Source: Ga0077530 sp035565975 (GTDB lineage: Bacteria; Pseudomonadota; Alphaproteobacteria; Rhizobiales; Hyphomicrobiaceae). From it: a stretch of DNA of 22,514 nt. The notes under the pieces were generated by a model. The model had not been told where the DNA came from. It saw nothing but the letters and a program-made list of their open reading frames with translations, and did not search any database. Positions within the stretch are counted from its first letter, which is position 1, and every line of letters starts with the position of its first letter. Positions 7,663 to 15,504 of the stretch are shown here, piece after piece. The stretch covers positions 1 to 22,514 of the forward strand of contig DATMRT010000026.1 of NCBI GenBank assembly GCA_035565975.1. The letters are read 5' to 3'. The position numbers and the translations under genes are program-made.

Positions 7663-9621
7663 ATGAGCACGGACACCGCGGCAAGGTCGTGGCCGGACAC
7701 GGTCATTGAAGTCGCCTACTACGCCGCCGCCGCGATCTTCTTCGGCCTTTTGTTCGTCTACTTTCTGACCGGCCTCGGCGGACCATCACAACTCGCAGCG
7801 ATGATGGTCCCGCTGACGTTCGTCCTGTTCGCCCTCGGTGCGTTGCGCGAGAATGATCTCTATCCGTCGCTCGGACGCCCGCTCAACTACCTCATCTGTG
7901 CGATCTACTGTGGGCTCGCCATCGCTACGGCGATCTACATGACCCTCGAATTCGATGCGATCGGGTTCGCCCGCGCCGGCTTCTGGAATACGCCGGATAT
8001 GATCTTCGGCGCGCTGATGGTCCTGCTGATACTGGAATATTCCCGCAAGCGCTTCTTTCCCCTGTTCATCATCAACCTCGTCCTGATCATCTACTGCGTT
8101 TACGGCTGGGCCGTGCCCGGCATGTTTCACCACCCGGGCTTCGATTGGGAGCGCGTCCTCACCGCGATGAGCCTCGAGATGGCGACGGGGATTTACTCGC
8201 GCCTGCCACAGCTCGCGCTGACGTTGATCGGCGCTTTCATTCTCGTGTTGAGCACGCTCCGCGCCTTCGGTTGCATCGACTCCATACTCAAGGGGGCCGG
8301 GCAAGTCGGCAGCCGCTCGCCTCATGCCGTGCCGCTCTCCGCCGTACTCGGCTCGATCGGCATCGGCGCTATCAGTGGCAGCGGCGCAGCAAACGCCATC
8401 ACGACCGGATCGGCGACCATCCCGGCCATGATTGCATCAGGCATGCCGCGCCATCAGGCAGCTTCGATCGAGGCCTCTGCATCGTTGGGCGGGCAACTCA
8501 TGCCGCCCGTCATGGGCATTTCGGCCTTTCTGATGGCCGACTTCATGGGCGTCAGCTACTTCGATGTCGTCGCACGCGGCTATGCGCCCGCCATCATCTA
8601 CTTCGTCGGCGTGCTCACCGGCACTTATCTGCTCTCGGTTCACCACAGCACCAAGGCGCAGACGTTAACCGAGGAAGGCATGACCTGGGGAGACTGGGCC
8701 AACCTTTCCGCCTTTGTGATCGTCGTCGGCGGCCTCATCTTTCTGATGGCCGCCCTCTACATGGCGCCCATGTTTGCGGCGCTCTATGTCTTTTTCGTTG
8801 TAGGCGCGCTGCTTCTGATCAAGCATCTCGCTGTGCTGGCCATCAGCGGAGCGGGGTTCACTTTCAAGAGCATTACCGATCCCATATTTAGATTCCTCGA
8901 CAGCTTCAGCTCGGTGACGGCAGATCTCACCCTCCTTCTGGCAACGCTGTCGATCATGACCGGCGCGTTCGTCATCACTGGCGTGCCGACGAAAATCGGC
9001 TTCATTCTGATTGAGGCTGCGGGCATCAACCTTTTTGCCATGGCGATCGTCGCCTTCTTCTTTGGTGCCTTCCTCGGCACCGGACTTCCGCCGGCACCGA
9101 CCTATATCCTGACGGCGCTCGTCATCGCGCCCGCTATGATCAAGACCGGTGTCGACCCCTGGTGCGTCCACTTCTTTGCGTTCTTCCTCGCCGTATGGGG
9201 CGAGCTCACGCCGCCGACCTCGCTAGTCGCCGCGGTAACGGCCAAGATTGCGGAAACCTCTTTCATGAGGACGTTGATGGCCGCCATCACACTCTGCTCG
9301 TCGCTCTTCGTGTTGATGACAGCCGCGTTCACGCGGCCGGAGCTCGTGCTCGAGCCGGGCATGCCGCAGCTCGTGGCTCTCGGACTCGTGTCCGCTGCCA
9401 CCATCGCACTGATGTTCAGCCTGCAGGCGACGTTCAGCGAGCGCACAGGCGTTGATCTTGCGATCCGCCTCCTCCTTGCCGCACTCGCGATCGCCATCTT
9501 GTTCCTGCCGAGCGAAGCCCTCGCCGCCGTGGCCTGCATTCCGGCGGCACTCATCATCGGCTACTGGATCGTGCGGCGACGCCAGAGGGCTCCAGAGGTG
9601 TCGGCCGCGCCCGCTACTTGA
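7663..9621 (+). CDS. TRAP transporter fused permease (4TM/12TM)
   Basis: This is the integral-membrane part of the TAXI TRAP system, with the small and large permease subunits fused in one chain that uses an ion gradient for uptake. The 652 residues are strongly hydrophobic throughout. A short N-terminal bundle of about four helices (roughly residues 15-130) precedes the DctM-like domain. That domain has the characteristic glycine-rich motifs: IGAISGSGAANAITTGSATI (about 231-250), SASLGGQLMPPVMGI, and GAFLGTGLPPAPTYILTAL (about 467-485), followed by AVWGELTPPTSLVAAVTAKI. The last 100 or so residues are further helices. It lies 104 bases after the receptor gene. Its last eight bases overlap the end of the opposite-strand small periplasmic protein gene. 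Confidence 0.93.
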   Translation: MSTDTAARSWPDTVIEVAYYAAAAIFFGLLFVYFLTGLGGPSQLAAMMVPLTFVLFALGALRENDLYPSLGRPLNYLICAIYCGLAIATAIYMTLEFDAIGFARAGFWNTPDMIFGALMVLLILEYSRKRFFPLFIINLVLIIYCVYGWAVPGMFHHPGFDWERVLTAMSLEMATGIYSRLPQLALTLIGAFILVLSTLRAFGCIDSILKGAGQVGSRSPHAVPLSAVLGSIGIGAISGSGAANAITTGSATIPAMIASGMPRHQAASIEASASLGGQLMPPVMGISAFLMADFMGVSYFDVVARGYAPAIIYFVGVLTGTYLLSVHHSTKAQTLTEEGMTWGDWANLSAFVIVVGGLIFLMAALYMAPMFAALYVFFVVGALLLIKHLAVLAISGAGFTFKSITDPIFRFLDSFSSVTADLTLLLATLSIMTGAFVITGVPTKIGFILIEAAGINLFAMAIVAFFFGAFLGTGLPPAPTYILTALVIAPAMIKTGVDPWCVHFFAFFLAVWGELTPPTSLVAAVTAKIAETSFMRTLMAAITLCSSLFVLMTAAFTRPELVLEPGMPQLVALGLVSAATIALMFSLQATFSERTGVDLAIRLLLAALAIAILFLPSEALAAVACIPAALIIGYWIVRRRQRAPEVSAAPAT

Positions 9622-9976
9622 TCGTGTAACGGGCAGACAGGACATCGCCGTGGTCGTCCTTGCCGCTGACGACCACGATCGCGCCGGCGGCGAGCGGACT
9701 TTCGAGCTTGCCGACCAGCTTTTTGTTGTCGACGTCCGCAAGCGGCACCGTAGTGCTCTTGCCCCCCTGCTGCACGATGGCGCGCAAGCTGACACCCTTG
9801 GTGCTGTGCGCCTTGCCGTGGTCGATGATGTAGACGGTCAGCTCGGTCGGCGTGACAACAAGCTCCGTCTCGTGCCCCCCCTTACCGGCGAGCATCCCAC
9901 CATTCGGACCGACTTTCTGAGCATGTGCCGCAGGCGCGAACACGATGGCAAACAGGAGCGCGAGCACGACTTTCAT
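9614..9976 (-). CDS. Small periplasmic protein at the end of the RND efflux cluster
   Basis: The frame is open to 10090, but ATG 9976 is chosen because GGAGAA lies seven bases upstream and the product then starts with a signal peptide (MKVVLALLFAIVFAPAAHA, 1-19). The mature protein is about 101 residues of predominantly beta-type sequence: KVGPNGGMLAGKGGHETELV, TVYIIDHGKAH, LAAGAIVVVSGKDDHGD. It has four His and no Cys. I do not recognise a named family with confidence. Similar short GPNGG...HxxEL proteins occur beside CzcA/CzcB-type genes, and the same kind of motif appears at the start of some membrane-fusion proteins. It lies 70 bases after the RND pump gene and is probably co-transcribed. 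A role as a periplasmic metal-binding accessory is inference from context. Confidence 0.75.
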   Translation of the reverse strand: MKVVLALLFAIVFAPAAHAQKVGPNGGMLAGKGGHETELVVTPTELTVYIIDHGKAHSTKGVSLRAIVQQGGKSTTVPLADVDNKKLVGKLESPLAAGAIVVVSGKDDHGDVLSARYTIK

Positions 9977-10046
9977 TTCTATTCTCCATTGAGCTGGGTG
10001 TTCATTGGCTTCCGTGGCCAGCACGAAGGCGCAGGTGGCTGCGGCA

Positions 10047-13000
10047 TCAAAATGCCTCGGTGATTGCTGTCGGAGCGGGAGCAGGCGCACCAGGCGGTAT
10101 TTGCTCTGTCGCGCGCGCTGCGATGATGCGCTGAAGCGGCTTTTCTCCGAAGTTGAGGAACATCAGCGGTGTCAGGATCGTATCGATCAGCGTCGCGCTG
10201 ATGAGGCCGCCGAAGATCGTCACCGCCACGGGATGCAGGATTTCGCGTCCCGGCTCCCCCGCGCCGAACAGCAGCGGCACAAGGGCCAGCCCTGCGGCGA
10301 GCGCCGTCATGAGCACCGGGCTCAGCCGCTCCAGACTTCCGCGCACGACCAGATCGCGCCCGAATTTCTCGCCTTCGAACAGCGCGAGATTGATGTAGTG
10401 GCTGATCTTCAGGATTCCATTGCGGGCCGTAATGCCGGCGAGCGTGATGAACCCGATCATCGACGCCACGGAAAGCGGCTGCCCGGCAAGCCAGAGCGCG
10501 ATCACGCTGCCGATCAGACCGAGCGGAATATTGACGAGGATGATCGCAGCGAGCATGGACGATTGATAGCGCTGGTAGAGCACCATGAAGATCAGGGCGA
10601 GCGAGACCAGCGAAAGAATGCCGATGATGAGCGCCGCCTCCTCCTGCGCCTTGAACGTGCCCTCGAGTGCCGTGACGTAGCCGTGCGGCAGTGAGGTCTC
10701 GGCGATGATCCGGCGCACGTCGGCGACGATCGCCGCCATATCCCGTTGCCCATCGCCATTCGCGGACACCACAATGCGGCGCTGGCCGTTCTCGCGCAGG
10801 ATCTGGTTCGGCCCATCGCTCTCCTCGATCGTGGCCAGCTTGCGTAGGGGCACGAACCCCATCGGCGTCGAGACGAGGAGATCTTCGAGCCCCGTCGTCG
10901 AGCGGTTGGCGTCCGACATGCGCATGACGACGTCGAAGCGGCGATTACCCTCGACGATCTGCGAGACCTCGCGACCATTGGAGAGGCCTTCGAGCGCCTC
11001 GGTAAGGGCTGCCGGCGTGATCCCATATAGGGCGGCGCGCTCGTAGTCGGGCGTAACCTTGAGCTGCGGGATCAGGACCTGCTTCTCGACCTGCAGGTCG
11101 ACAAGCCCGGGAACGGCCTGCAAGCGCGTTCGCATCAGCGCCGCCAGTGTGCGCAATGTGTCCAGATCCTCGCCGTAGATCTTCACGGCGAGCTGCGCCC
11201 TGACACCGGACAGCATGTGGTCAAGTCGATGCGCGATGGGCTGGCCGATGGCGACGGATACCGGCAGCACTTCGAGGCGCCTGCGGATGTCGCCGTAGAC
11301 TTCCTCCTTCGCGCGCGCCGAACGGCTGAGATCCACATCGAGCTCGGAGTTGTGGACGCCCTCGGCATGCTCATCGAGTTCGGCGCGCCCCGTGCGCCGC
11401 CCGACTGTCTTGACTTCGGGCACTTGCATCACGAGGCGCTCGGCGATCTGGCCGAGCCGATCTGACTCCGCAAGTGATATGCCCGGATTGAATTGCAGAT
11501 TGACGAGAAGCGTGCCCTCGTTGAAGGGCGGCAGGAACGCGCGCGGCAGGAAAACTGCGCCGATCGCAGCCAGGACGACGCCGAGGCCGATGACCGAGAC
11601 GACCGCGCGGCCATGCGCGAACGTCCAATCGAGGAGCACGCGATTGCCAGCCTTCAGCTTGCGAACGACGAACGTGTCCCGCTCGTGGCCGCCGGCCGGT
11701 TTGGTCAGGAAGTAGTACGCCAGCACCGGCGTCAGCGTGATCGATGTGACGAGCGATGCCATGATCGACACGATGTAGGCAATGCCGAGCGGCGTGAAGA
11801 GGCGCCCCTCGATGCCGGAGAGCGCGAACAGCGGCACGAACACGAGCACGATGATGAGCGTCGCATAGAAGATGCCCGAACGCACTTCCTGGCTTGCGGC
11901 CGCGACCACCTGCAGCACGGGCCTTGGATCAGGCCGCGCTCTGTTCTCCCTGAGCCGCCGCATGATGTTCTCGATACCGACCACCGCATCGTCGACAAGC
12001 TCGCCGATGGCGATGGCGAATCCGCCGAGCGTCATCGTGTTGATCGAAAGCCCGAGGTACTTGAAGACGAGGATCGTCATCAGGATCGAGACCGGGATCG
12101 CTGTCAGCGCGATGAGCGTGGCCCGCACATTGAGCAGGAAGAGCATGAGGATCACGGCCACGACCAATGCCGCTTCCACGAGGACGCTCTTCACGTTGGC
12201 AATGGATGTCTCGATGAACGTTGCCTGACGGAACTGGATCTGATCCGCCTTCACACCGACCGGCATGGTCTTCTGAATGTCGGCGAGCTGCGCCTCGATA
12301 AGTTTGGTCACGGCGACCGTGTCGGCGGTCGGCTGCTTCTGCACGCCGACAATGACGGCCTTCTCGCCCATGTAGCCGGCGTCGCCGCGCTTCGGCCGGG
12401 GCGAGAAATCGACCTCTGCGACCTGCCTCAGCAGGATGTTCTGCCCTTGACGCGACACGACGACGACATTGCGAAGGTCCTCCAGCCGCTGTGTGAGGCC
12501 GATATTGCGGATCAGGTACTCGCGGGCGTGCTGATCGACGAACCCGCCGCCCGTATTGCCGCCGAACTGGCGGACCGCGCTCTCGATCTGCTGCGGCGAG
12601 ATATCCAGCTCGTTCATCATCTGGATGTTCGGAATGACGCGGTACTGGCGCACCTCGCCGCCGATGGGGATGACCTGTGAGACACCGGGGATCGTGAGGA
12701 GCTGAGGCCGCAGCACGAAGTCTGCGATCTCCCGCAGCTCCATTGATGCCTTGCCATCCTGTGATGTCAGCGCAATCAGCATGATCTCGCCCATGATCGA
12801 GGAGATCGGCCCCATCTGCGGCTGGACGTTGGCCGGCAGCCGCCCCTGAAGGAGCGCGAGCCGCTCGGCGACTTGCTGGCGCGCGCGGAATATCTCGGTC
12901 TCCCAGCCAAACTCCACGTAGACGATCGAGAGACCGACGCCGGACACGGAGCGCACGCGCGTGGCTCCGGGCATTCCGTTCATGGCGGTCTCGATCGGAT

Positions 13001-13199
13001 AGGTGACGAGCTGCTCGACTTCCTGCGGTGCGAGGCCGTGCGCCTCGGTCATGAGCACGACCGTCGGCCTGTTCAGGTCGGGAAATACGTCCACCGGCAG
13101 CCGCGGCAGCACGAAGCTGCCGTAGGCAATCAGAATGAACGACGCAGCGAGAATAAAGAGCCGGTTCTTCAGGCTTTGCGTGACGAGAAAGTTGAACAT
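10047..13199 (-). CDS. Heavy-metal-type RND efflux pump, CzcA/CusA family
   Basis: This is the inner-membrane proton-driven pump of a tripartite efflux system. The 1050 residues match a full-length HME-RND protein. There is an N-terminal helix (about 13-31), then VDVFPDLNRPTVVLMTEAHGLAPQEVE, a large periplasmic loop, a central membrane block (about 335-540), a second loop and a final block with LALIFMVLYQRYQSSMLAAI and GITARNGILKISHYI. The proton-relay motif is AIAIGELVDDAVVGIEN, with D403, D404 and E410. By alignment, the first of the three acidic residues essential in CzcA (D402) is Ala here (A397), as in CusA-like pumps, so a divalent CzcA-type substrate should not be assumed. ATG 13199 has GGGAGG upstream. 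The gene follows the membrane-fusion gene by 12 bases. Confidence 0.93.
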   Translation of the reverse strand: MFNFLVTQSLKNRLFILAASFILIAYGSFVLPRLPVDVFPDLNRPTVVLMTEAHGLAPQEVEQLVTYPIETAMNGMPGATRVRSVSGVGLSIVYVEFGWETEIFRARQQVAERLALLQGRLPANVQPQMGPISSIMGEIMLIALTSQDGKASMELREIADFVLRPQLLTIPGVSQVIPIGGEVRQYRVIPNIQMMNELDISPQQIESAVRQFGGNTGGGFVDQHAREYLIRNIGLTQRLEDLRNVVVVSRQGQNILLRQVAEVDFSPRPKRGDAGYMGEKAVIVGVQKQPTADTVAVTKLIEAQLADIQKTMPVGVKADQIQFRQATFIETSIANVKSVLVEAALVVAVILMLFLLNVRATLIALTAIPVSILMTILVFKYLGLSINTMTLGGFAIAIGELVDDAVVGIENIMRRLRENRARPDPRPVLQVVAAASQEVRSGIFYATLIIVLVFVPLFALSGIEGRLFTPLGIAYIVSIMASLVTSITLTPVLAYYFLTKPAGGHERDTFVVRKLKAGNRVLLDWTFAHGRAVVSVIGLGVVLAAIGAVFLPRAFLPPFNEGTLLVNLQFNPGISLAESDRLGQIAERLVMQVPEVKTVGRRTGRAELDEHAEGVHNSELDVDLSRSARAKEEVYGDIRRRLEVLPVSVAIGQPIAHRLDHMLSGVRAQLAVKIYGEDLDTLRTLAALMRTRLQAVPGLVDLQVEKQVLIPQLKVTPDYERAALYGITPAALTEALEGLSNGREVSQIVEGNRRFDVVMRMSDANRSTTGLEDLLVSTPMGFVPLRKLATIEESDGPNQILRENGQRRIVVSANGDGQRDMAAIVADVRRIIAETSLPHGYVTALEGTFKAQEEAALIIGILSLVSLALIFMVLYQRYQSSMLAAIILVNIPLGLIGSVIALWLAGQPLSVASMIGFITLAGITARNGILKISHYINLALFEGEKFGRDLVVRGSLERLSPVLMTALAAGLALVPLLFGAGEPGREILHPVAVTIFGGLISATLIDTILTPLMFLNFGEKPLQRIIAARATEQIPPGAPAPAPTAITEAF

Positions 13200-13211
13200 G
13201 CCGCCCTCCCG

Positions 13212-14915
13212 TCAGCGCACTTGATTGACGAGCTGGGCTCCCTGCACGACGATCTTGTCGCCGCGCGCGATGCCTGCGAGCACGAGGACAGACCCGGCAT
13301 CGAACGGCTCGAAGCGAACGGCCTTCGGCTCGAAGATCTCCGGCTCCTTGTGGCTGAACACGACCATCTGACCGTTGGGCGCCTGGGCGATGGCGGCGCG
13401 CGGCAGGATGATACCTGTCACCGGCGTGCCCGAGCGCCCAGTAATGGTAACCGGCGTGCCGACATTCAACGCCGGATTTGGATCGAGCACTTCGAAGGAG
13501 AGAACGGAGTACTGCTGCTGCAGCGAACGGCTTCGACCCACGAAGCGCAGGCGCGATTTCACATTATCGCCGGTCACCAATACTGCGCTTTCAATCTCCC
13601 CGCCGCCGTTCTGATCGAAGGCCAGGGCCTCAACCATAAGGCTCTTCGGATCGACGATCGTGAAGAGCGCGTCCGATTGGGAGACGACCTGACCGGCAAC
13701 CACACGAACGGCCGTAATGACGCCGTCGACGGGCGCACGCAGCTCCTCCGGCGCGACTCGAGCAGCCAGCAACTCCTTCCGGCGTGCGAGATAACCATCG
13801 AGCTGGATGCGGATTTCGTCGACGACCGCGGGCGCCACAACATTGCTCCGCAGCAGGCTTTCCTGGCGTGCAAGTTTCGTTCGCGCGAGGGCGATCTGCT
13901 GATCGAGCTCGCCGAGCGTCTGCGTCATGTCGGAAGCATCCTTCGAGATGAAGGACGGTGCGACACTGCCCATCACGTCGCCGGCCTTGACACTGGCGCC
14001 GATCAGCTGGACGCCCTCGGGCGGCGGAATGAACCGGCCCTGGATGGTGCTTTGGACGACGCCGCTGCGATTGGGGTTCGCGACAATGCGGCCCGCAAAA
14101 CGTACGGTGCGCGTAGTCGTCTCGGCTTCAAGGATACGCGTGCGGATTTCCAGAAGCCGCTGGGACGGCTTCGGCAGGAAGATCGTGCCATCGGGCTGGC
14201 GCTGCGGTGCATTGCCGTTCGGAGTCGCACCCGAAGCAGGCCCGTTATCGTGCCCCTCATGCGCCAGTGCGGCTGTCGAGCCGATGACGGCGACGCCGAG
14301 CATGAGCACGACTGCGGCGAGGCCCCGGCGACGCCCGTTCAACAGCAAGCCCAGTCCCGCAAGACCGAGGGCGCCCCCGCTTGCCCAGCCGATAAGCTTC
14401 GCGGACGGCTCCAGATGCTCGGTGAGATGCGACCAGATGGTATGATCGAAACCGATACCTCCTCCGCTCGGCGCCGGGACGTTCAGGGCCGCAACGAGAA
14501 GGTCAGTCGTTGCGCCATCCGTGATGTTGACCAGCACTTCGTGGCTGCCTGGCGTCTTGAGGCGAGGTGACACGATCTCGTACGTGCCATTCTTCTGCAG
14601 TTCAGCCTGCGCTGACGTCTCGCCGATCGTGACCTCGACGGTCGCCGAGGTGACGGGGGCATTGTCGGCAAAGCGATCGAGATAGATGACGAGAACCTCG
14701 CCCTCGACGATGCCGACGAACTGATAGTTCTCGGAAACGGCCGTCACGCGCGGTGAAGCAGGTGCGGCGGAAGAACTGGCGGGCGCTCCGTGGTCGTGCC
14801 CCTCGTGCGCGAGCGCTGGCAGCGCGGCCGAGGACAACAGCAGAAGGAGGCAGACGAGCACCGAGAACAGATGGGTGAACCTGCCACTGCAGGTGGCGCG
14901 ACCCAAGATCATCAT
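13212..14915 (-). CDS. RND efflux membrane-fusion (adaptor) protein with N-terminal extension
   Basis: This is the periplasmic adaptor partner of the RND pump. I start at ATG 14915 (567 residues); ATG 14912 is equally possible. The longer frame to 14966 uses a TTG. The C-terminal part (about 245-567) is a normal CzcB/CusB-type adaptor. It has an N-terminal beta strand, GRFIPPPEGVQLIGASVKAGDVMGSV (lipoyl half), a helical hairpin (about 328-388), the second lipoyl half EELRAPVDGVITAVRVVAGQVV, then barrel and proximal domains. The first 240 residues are unusual: a signal peptide (about 1-36), HEGHDHG (37-43), a beta-rich domain (about 60-147), hydrophobic helices (about 172-192 and 198-218), and a second HEGHDNG (219-225). 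The second helix looks like an internalised signal peptide, suggesting a gene fusion. Confidence 0.88.
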   Translation of the reverse strand: MMILGRATCSGRFTHLFSVLVCLLLLLSSAALPALAHEGHDHGAPASSSAAPASPRVTAVSENYQFVGIVEGEVLVIYLDRFADNAPVTSATVEVTIGETSAQAELQKNGTYEIVSPRLKTPGSHEVLVNITDGATTDLLVAALNVPAPSGGGIGFDHTIWSHLTEHLEPSAKLIGWASGGALGLAGLGLLLNGRRRGLAAVVLMLGVAVIGSTAALAHEGHDNGPASGATPNGNAPQRQPDGTIFLPKPSQRLLEIRTRILEAETTTRTVRFAGRIVANPNRSGVVQSTIQGRFIPPPEGVQLIGASVKAGDVMGSVAPSFISKDASDMTQTLGELDQQIALARTKLARQESLLRSNVVAPAVVDEIRIQLDGYLARRKELLAARVAPEELRAPVDGVITAVRVVAGQVVSQSDALFTIVDPKSLMVEALAFDQNGGGEIESAVLVTGDNVKSRLRFVGRSRSLQQQYSVLSFEVLDPNPALNVGTPVTITGRSGTPVTGIILPRAAIAQAPNGQMVVFSHKEPEIFEPKAVRFEPFDAGSVLVLAGIARGDKIVVQGAQLVNQVR

Positions 14916-14940
14916 GGAGAAAATCCGTTCAGTTGAGCAT

Positions 14941-14956
14941 GAGGCCAGCCGGCCTC
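14941..14956. repeat. Intercistronic hairpin between the His/Cys-rich gene and the adaptor gene
   Basis: GAGGCC (14941-14946) and GGCCTC (14951-14956) form a perfect six-base stem with a four-base loop inside the 47-base gap. The repeat could affect relative expression of the two genes. It is short and GC-rich, so the support is limited. Confidence 0.3.
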
Positions 14957-14962
14957 GGTCGA

Positions 14963-15358
14963 TCAAACCTGAACGGAAGGTCTTGGTGGTCGATCGAGAC
15001 TTGCGAGGTGCGCGTCCTCGTGCGTCTGATCGGAGATAGTGAAGCTTTCAGCGGCCGAGTGTGGGACGACCGTGACCAAGCCTGCAGTCATGATTGCGAC
15101 ACCTGCATGACACTGCAGGTCGGCGCAGCAGGGGTGCGTCCCCTTGTGCGAGACATGGCCGGGCACATGATCCACCTGTGCGTCGGTCGCTACCCCATGC
15201 TCGGGAGCATGATGGATAGCGGTCTCCTGGGCGGTCCCATGGGGCGAACCATGGCACGCGTGCGCGAGACTGCCCCAGACCGAGACGAGCGCAAACACCA
15301 GCGCCATGGCCTGAGCCACGACCCGCATGCTGCGCTTGTATCTCCGAATGGGTTGCAT
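14963..15358 (-). CDS. His/Cys-rich small exported protein, DUF2946-like
   Basis: The 131 residues start at ATG 15358, where GAAGG lies nearby upstream; an in-frame ATG at 15394 has a weaker site. The N-terminus is basic then hydrophobic (RRYKRSMRVVAQAMALVFAL), with cleavage plausible near LAHA at 31-34. The mature part has about 14 His in total and four Cys (C35, C77, C78, C83), including HPCCADLQCHAG at 75-86, which looks like a metal site. The end, LDRPPRPSVQV, resembles tails of small proteins coded ahead of RND metal-efflux genes. Assignment to DUF2946 is tentative. It is the first gene of the efflux cluster, 47 bases ahead of the adaptor gene. It may bind periplasmic metal, but this is inference. 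Confidence 0.7.
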   Translation of the reverse strand: MQPIRRYKRSMRVVAQAMALVFALVSVWGSLAHACHGSPHGTAQETAIHHAPEHGVATDAQVDHVPGHVSHKGTHPCCADLQCHAGVAIMTAGLVTVVPHSAAESFTISDQTHEDAHLASLDRPPRPSVQV

Positions 15359-15400
15359 CACCGCCTTCGCTGCCCGGCGACTCTCATGCCGCACGTCGCA

Positions 15401-15417
15401 AGATACTGCAAGTACCT
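15401..15417. promoter_or_regulatory. Candidate operator dyad upstream of the metal-efflux cluster
   Basis: AGATACT (15401-15407) and AGTACCT (15411-15417) are inverted repeats around GCA with one mismatch in seven. The dyad is centred about 50 bases upstream of the ATG at 15358, in a 146-base gap after the peptide transporter genes. Dimeric metal sensors often bind such dyads. I cannot match it to a known MerR, ArsR or CsoR consensus, and no convincing -35/-10 pair brackets it. Confidence 0.3.
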
Positions 15418-15504
15418 ATGTCAGCTTTGGGGCCGGAGTCTTAAAGCCCCCCAACGGAGGCAGAGCTCGACCGCGCATGTGTCGTCGAGGTTTTCGCCTG
15501 GCGT

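Noticed and set aside
11493..12680. A 395-residue + strand open frame inside the RND pump gene
   Set aside because: It is highly charged repetitive Asp/Arg/His/Glu sequence, typical of an antisense frame of a membrane protein gene.
12873..14570. A 565-residue open frame on the + strand opposite the RND pump and adaptor genes
   Set aside because: The translation is rich in Arg, Asp, His and Gly with no recognisable domain, and lies antisense to two strong genes. It is a codon-bias shadow in GC-rich DNA.
15429..15450. GGGGC/GCCCC repeat as terminator of the peptide importer operon
   Set aside because: The arms are only five GC bases with a 12-base loop, and no T-run follows on either strand, so a terminator call is not supported.
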